Source of the DNA: JACVRW01 sp963757815
GTDB lineage: Bacteria; Actinomycetota; Thermoleophilia; Solirubrobacterales; Thermoleophilaceae
DNA length: 64,000 nt
Direction: 5' to 3'
Assembly: GCA_963757815.1 (NCBI GenBank)
Contig: CAVWSN010000036.1
Coordinates: 62,001 to 126,000 of the forward strand
Below the pieces are notes generated by a model. The model was not told the origin of the DNA. It saw only the letters and a list, made by a program, of their open reading frames with translations, and searched no databases. Position 1 is the first letter of the stretch. Every line of letters begins with the position of its first letter. The position numbers and the translations under genes are program-made. Positions 60,323 to 64,000 of the stretch are shown in pieces.

Positions 60323-61131
60323 GCGCCGACGGGGTGCCAGGCGGTCTTGAGCTCGACCACGGCCTCGAGCCTGCCGAGTGCGTCGGTCACCGCGTCCGCG
60401 TAGCTCGTCGTAGCAGCGGCGTGCCGCACGCGCGTGACGCTGTCGGCGGCCAGGCGGTCGATCTCGGCCCCCAGCTCGGGGTCGCCGGATACGTCGACGA
60501 CCGCGTTCAGGTCGCGGTGACCGGCGAGCGCGGGCGCCAGCTCGCCGCGGCGGCCGGACAGGAGGTTGATCACGCCGCCGGGGACGTCGGACACGCCCAG
60601 CACCTCGCCCAGGTCCAGGCCCGCCAGCGGGCGCGCCTCCGACAGCACCGCCACGACGGTGTTGCCCGCCGCGAGCGCCGGCGCAAGCTCCGCCACCAGC
60701 CCGAGCAGCTCCGGCTCTTCGGGCGCGACGATGCCGACGACGCCCGTCGGCTCGGGCAGCGAGAACGACAGGAACGGCGCGGCCACCGGGTTGATCCCGC
60801 CGAGCACCGGCTGGAGCTTGTCGGTCCAGCCCGCGTAGTGCACGAGCACATCGATCGAGGCTTCGAGCTCGGGCCGCGCCACGCCCAGCTCGCCGCCGCG
60901 CGACTCGAGCGCCTCCGCGGCCCGGTACAGGATCTGACCGCGGTTGTAGGCGGTGCGGGCCGCCCACGGGCGGGCGGCCGAGCGGGCCGCCTTGACGGCG
61001 TCGCGCACGTCCTTGCGCGACCCGCGCGGGACATTGCGCTCCTGCACGCGGTCGTAGCGCCCCGATTCCGAGCGGACGAACGCGCCGCCGACGTAGAGCT
61101 TGTACGTCTTCGGGACCCCGAGCCGGCTCAA
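60319..61131 (-). CDS. Degenerate aldehyde-dehydrogenase-like protein lacking the catalytic region
   Basis: A 270-residue protein. It has the N-terminal NAD-binding part of an aldehyde dehydrogenase (YKLYVGGAFVRSESGRY, VRDAVKAARSAARPWAARTA YNRGQILYRAAEALE, PTGVVGIVAPEEPELLGLV), then ends soon after the coenzyme domain. The PWNFP Asn is replaced, and the Glu (LELGGK) and the Cys motif are absent. It cannot be an active dehydrogenase alone. Placed beside a full enzyme it may act as a partner domain, as the catalytically dead second half does in ALDH16-type proteins. The start is TTG 61131. Confidence 0.8.
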   Translation of the reverse strand: MSRLGVPKTYKLYVGGAFVRSESGRYDRVQERNVPRGSRKDVRDAVKAARSAARPWAARTAYNRGQILYRAAEALESRGGELGVARPELEASIDVLVHYAGWTDKLQPVLGGINPVAAPFLSFSLPEPTGVVGIVAPEEPELLGLVAELAPALAAGNTVVAVLSEARPLAGLDLGEVLGVSDVPGGVINLLSGRRGELAPALAGHRDLNAVVDVSGDPELGAEIDRLAADSVTRVRHAAATTSYADAVTDALGRLEAVVELKTAWHPVGA

Positions 61132-61156
61132 TGGGTGGGGGGGTGGGGTAGTTGTC

Positions 61157-62617
61157 TCATGCCATCCGCAGGTAGGGCCTCAGCCCGGCCGGGCCGCCCT
61201 CGCGACCGAAGCCGCTCTCCTTGTAGCCCCCGAAGGCGGCGCTCGGATCGAAGTGGTTGTAGGTGTTCTGCCAGACGACGCCCGCCTGCAGCGCGCTCGC
61301 GACCTCGAAGGCCTTCGACCCCTTGTCGGTCCAGATGCCCGCGGCCAGGCCGTAGGGCGAGTTGTTCGCCTTCTCGATCGCCTCGGCCTGGGTGCGGAAC
61401 GTGAGCACCGACACCACCGGCCCGAAGATCTCCTCGACCGCGATGCGGTGGGCCGGAGCGACCTCCGTGAAGATCGTCGGCGCGAACCACCAGCCGCGCT
61501 CGGGCAGCTCGCAGGCCACGCTGCGCCGGACGGCGCCCTCCTCCTCGCCGGCCGCCACGAGCTCCTCGATCCGAGCCAGCTGCTCGCGTGAGTTGATCGC
61601 GCCGACGTCGGTGTTCTTGTCGAGCGGATCGCCGACCCGAAGCCGGCCCATGCGCTCCCAGAGCTTGCCGATCACCACGTCGGCGACGCTCTCCTGGATC
61701 AGCAGCCGCGAGCCGGCGCAGCAGACGTGGCCCTGGTTGAAGAAGATGCCGTTGACGATGCCCTCGACCGCCTGGTCGAGCGCTGCGTCCTCGAAGATCA
61801 CGTTGGCCGACTTGCCGCCGAGCTCGAGCGTGAGCGAGACGCCGCGACCCGCCAGCGCGGCCTGGATGTTCTTGCCGACCGCGGTCGAGCCCGTGAATGC
61901 GACCTTGTCGATGTCCGGCTCGCGGACGAGCGCGGCGCCGGCGGAGCCGTCGCCGGGGAGGATCGACACGACGCCGGGCGGCAGCTCGGCCTCCTGGCAG
62001 ATCTCGGCGAGGAATAGGGCGCTCAGCGGCGTCGTCTCGGCCGGCTTCAGTACCGCGGTGTTGCCGCAGGCGAGCGCCGGCGCGAGCTTCCACGCGGCCA
62101 TCAGCAGCGGGAAGTTCCAGGGCACGATCTGCGCGGCCACGCCGAGCGGCTCGACCTTACGGCCCCCGACGCCGTAGGAGAGCTTGTCGGCCCAGCCCGC
62201 GTAATGGAAGAAGTGCGCCGCGGCGAGTGGTACGTCAACGTCGCGCGACTCGCGGATCGGCTTGCCGCCGTCCATCGACTCCACGACCGCCAGCTCGCGG
62301 GCGCGCTCCTGGATCAGCCGCGCGATCCGGAACAGGTACTTGCCGCGCTCGAGGCCGCTCAGCGCGGCCCAGCCGGGCTGCGCGGCCCGCGCCGACTCGA
62401 CGGCCCGGCGGATGTCGGCGGGTCCGGCGAACGCGACCTCGGCCAGCGTCTCCTCCGTGGCCGGGTTGATCGACGGCACGCGCGTCCCGTCGATGGGGTC
62501 GCGGAAGTCGCCGTCCAGGAACAGCCCGTAGGAGTCGCGCAGCCGAACGTGGTCGGGCGACTCGGGGGCTGGCGCGTAGTCCCAAACGATGCCGGTGCGG
62601 GTCTCCTGGGTGCTCAC
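61157..62617 (-). CDS. NAD(P)-dependent aldehyde dehydrogenase
   Basis: A 486-residue enzyme with a complete active site: VPWNFPLLMAAWKLAPALAC (oxyanion Asn), LELGGKSANVIFED (general-base Glu) and FFNQGHVCCAGSRLLIQ (nucleophile Cys). EEIFGPVVSVLTF and NTYNHFDPSAAFGGYKESGF GRE are conserved C-terminal blocks. GTG 62617 overlaps the deoC stop (GTGA) and is preferred over the longer frame. Coupled to deoC, it is well placed to oxidise the acetaldehyde that DeoC releases. Confidence 0.95.
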   Translation of the reverse strand: MSTQETRTGIVWDYAPAPESPDHVRLRDSYGLFLDGDFRDPIDGTRVPSINPATEETLAEVAFAGPADIRRAVESARAAQPGWAALSGLERGKYLFRIARLIQERARELAVVESMDGGKPIRESRDVDVPLAAAHFFHYAGWADKLSYGVGGRKVEPLGVAAQIVPWNFPLLMAAWKLAPALACGNTAVLKPAETTPLSALFLAEICQEAELPPGVVSILPGDGSAGAALVREPDIDKVAFTGSTAVGKNIQAALAGRGVSLTLELGGKSANVIFEDAALDQAVEGIVNGIFFNQGHVCCAGSRLLIQESVADVVIGKLWERMGRLRVGDPLDKNTDVGAINSREQLARIEELVAAGEEEGAVRRSVACELPERGWWFAPTIFTEVAPAHRIAVEEIFGPVVSVLTFRTQAEAIEKANNSPYGLAAGIWTDKGSKAFEVASALQAGVVWQNTYNHFDPSAAFGGYKESGFGREGGPAGLRPYLRMA

Positions 62618-63501
62618 TCTCTCGAGAAGTCCTCTGGCCGCGCGTAGCGGCCCGTCTGTGTCTTCTCGTACTGCATCAGGAGGTCGTTCAGCAACGACGA
62701 CGCGCCGATCCGGAAACGGTCGGGCGTGAGCCACTCGTCGCCGAGGGTCTCCTTGACGAGCACGAGCCTGTGGAGGGCGGCCTTGCTGGTGGACACGCCA
62801 CCGGCCGCCTTCATCCCGACGACCCGCCCGCTGCGCTCGGCGTAGTCGCGGATCGCCTCCAGCATGACCAGCGTGACCCCCGGCGTTGCGCCGCTCGCCG
62901 CCTTGCCGGTCGAGGTCTTGATGAAGTCGGCGCCCGCCTCCATGGCGAGCATCGACGCGTGCCGAACGTGGTCATACGAGCCGAGCTCGGCGGTCTCGAG
63001 GATGACCTTCAGGTGTGCGTCGCCGCAGGCCTCCTTGACGCGGACGATCTCCTCCATCACGCGCGTGTCCTCGCCCGCCAGGAAGGCCTCGCGCGAGATC
63101 ACCATGTCGATCTCCTCGGCACCGGCGGCCACCGCCTCCTCGGTGTCGCGCAGCTTGAGATCGAGCGAGGCCTGCCCGCTCGGGAAGGCCGTTGCGACCG
63201 AAGCCGCCTTGACGCCGGTGCCCGCGAGCGACTCCCGGACCACGCCGATCAGCGAGGGGTAGACGCACACGGCGGCGCACGACGGAATCTCCGGGATCGT
63301 GGGGGCCGGACAGACCGCCTTGGCGCACAGGTGCCGGACCTTGCCGGGCGTGTCGGCGCCCTCGAGCGTCGTCAGGTCGGTCATCGACACCGCGAGCCGG
63401 ATGCCCTGCTGCTTGGCCGTGGTCTTGATCGAGCGCCTGCCCAGCGTGGCGGCCCGCTCCTCGATGCCGACCCGATCCACGTGCGGAAGCCTTCTGATCA
63501 C
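62614..63501 (-). CDS. deoC: Deoxyribose-phosphate aldolase
   Basis: A 295-residue TIM-barrel aldolase (about 35 residues longer than short bacterial forms). AVCVYPSLIGVVRESLAGTG V, AVAAGAEEIDMVISREAFLA G, HLKVILETAELG, ADFIKTSTGKAASGATPGVT (Schiff-base Lys) and VVGMKAAGGVSTSKAALHRL (second Lys) are all present. It splits deoxyribose-5-phosphate into acetaldehyde and glyceraldehyde-3-phosphate. GTG 63501 is chosen. It is divergent from deoB with only 44 bp between. Confidence 0.95.
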   Translation of the reverse strand: MIRRLPHVDRVGIEERAATLGRRSIKTTAKQQGIRLAVSMTDLTTLEGADTPGKVRHLCAKAVCPAPTIPEIPSCAAVCVYPSLIGVVRESLAGTGVKAASVATAFPSGQASLDLKLRDTEEAVAAGAEEIDMVISREAFLAGEDTRVMEEIVRVKEACGDAHLKVILETAELGSYDHVRHASMLAMEAGADFIKTSTGKAASGATPGVTLVMLEAIRDYAERSGRVVGMKAAGGVSTSKAALHRLVLVKETLGDEWLTPDRFRIGASSLLNDLLMQYEKTQTGRYARPEDFSRE

Positions 63502-63545
63502 TCCCTGAGTATGGCGCGTCGTGCCCGCGACATAATCGCGCCGCA

Positions 63546-64000
63546 ATGGCACGTGCGGCGGTGATCGTGATGGATGCGTGCGGCGTCGGCGCCCTGCCGG
63601 ATGCCGGGGAGTACGCGGGTGACGAGGGCTCGAACACGCTTGCCCACCTCGCCGAGCGGGTGGGCGGATTAGAGCTGCCGAATCTCGGCCGCCTCGGCCT
63701 CGGCTCCATCATCCCGATCGAGGGGGTGCCGCCCGCCGGCGAGCCCGTCGTGCACGGCCGGCTGCACCCGCTCGGACCGGGCAAGGAGTCGACCACCGGC
63801 CACTGGGAGCTGATGGGGGTGGTGCCGCGACACCCGCTGCCGACCTACCCGGACGGGTTCCCGCCCGAGGTGGTCGAGGCGCTCGAACGCGTGACCGGGC
63901 ATCGCTTCTGCTGCAACCGCCCCTATAGCGGCACGGAGGTGATCGAGGACTACGGGCGCCACCACCTGGAGACCGGCGAGCTGATCCTCTACACGTCGGC
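63546..64000 (+). CDS. deoB: Phosphopentomutase, partial (runs off right edge)
   Basis: The first 151 residues of an alkaline-phosphatase-superfamily metalloenzyme. AAVIVMDACGVGALPDAGEY has the first metal Asp, DEGSNTLAHLAERVGGLELP NL holds the phosphorylated Thr, and GPGKESTTGHWELMGVV and CNRPYSGTEVIEDYGRHHLE TG follow, as in DeoB. It converts (deoxy)ribose-1-phosphate from PNP and DeoA to the 5-phosphate used by DeoC. ATG 63546. Confidence 0.96.
   Translation, partial: MARAAVIVMDACGVGALPDAGEYAGDEGSNTLAHLAERVGGLELPNLGRLGLGSIIPIEGVPPAGEPVVHGRLHPLGPGKESTTGHWELMGVVPRHPLPTYPDGFPPEVVEALERVTGHRFCCNRPYSGTEVIEDYGRHHLETGELILYTS

Overview
The window is very GC-rich, densely packed chromosomal DNA. 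It has many GTG/TTG starts, many 1-4 bp ATGA/GTGA gene overlaps, lipobox and Sec signal peptides, and protein types typical of Actinomycetota. The mix (ArsA-type ATPase beside acyl-CoA dehydrogenases, PHA-granule-like coiled-coil proteins, many secreted repeat proteins) most resembles Thermoleophilia (Solirubrobacterales/Gaiellales). That placement is inference from protein style, because no rRNA or tRNA lies in the window. I saw no CRISPR, prophage, IS element or replication origin.

Layout. 0-11 kb: a partial acyl-CoA dehydrogenase, a secreted sialidase-fold protein, a TPP enzyme/aminotransferase pair, an ArsA/small protein/acyl-CoA dehydrogenase operon, a secreted glucuronyl-C5-epimerase-like protein and a lipoprotein. 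11-18 kb: an inverted-repeat-rich spacer, aldo/keto reductase, TerC, an ArsR/SRPBCC pair with a clear palindromic operator facing clpP, an M28 peptidase, a collapsed MBL/TetR gene pair and a Ca2+/H+ antiporter. 18-24 kb: a circularly permuted ATP-grasp enzyme coupled to a ferritin-like protein, AlkA, small proteins and a second acyl-CoA dehydrogenase. 24-31 kb: redox and stress genes (flavin disulfide reductase, Cys-rich copper-storage protein, XRE/thioredoxin-reductase-like/VOC operon), a coiled-coil protein and PadR/SRPBCC. 31-34 kb: a rearranged beta-oxidation pair coupled to a sirtuin. 34-46 kb: a large multidomain cell-wall hydrolase with a long leader, granule-associated coiled-coil proteins, NAD-epimerase and acyltransferase, a beta-propeller protein, a two-domain fatty acyl reductase and a DNA-binding adenylyl cyclase.

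46.7-64 kb is a nucleoside salvage island. tilS and upp are followed by a CYTH-cytidine deaminase fusion, purine nucleoside phosphorylase, thymidine phosphorylase, adenosine deaminase, a BMP-type nucleoside ABC importer (lipoprotein, two-domain ATPase, two permeases) and a 570-residue protein whose C-terminal half looks like a divergent nucleoside phosphorylase. A divergent block follows: deoC coupled to an aldehyde dehydrogenase, a degenerate aldehyde dehydrogenase and a small methyltransferase, facing deoB. Together these import nucleosides, deaminate and phosphorolyse them, and pass deoxyribose phosphates through DeoB and DeoC to glyceraldehyde-3-phosphate and acetaldehyde. The adjacent aldehyde dehydrogenase could oxidise the acetaldehyde.

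An important caveat: at least a dozen otherwise well conserved genes are interrupted by single-base indels (mostly one extra G or C) or, once, by a TGG-to-TAG change. The reading frame continues with full conservation on the other side each time, and five such shifts sit in one 1-kb gene. This looks more like uncorrected assembly errors than biological decay. I annotate each such gene as one locus spanning the break.
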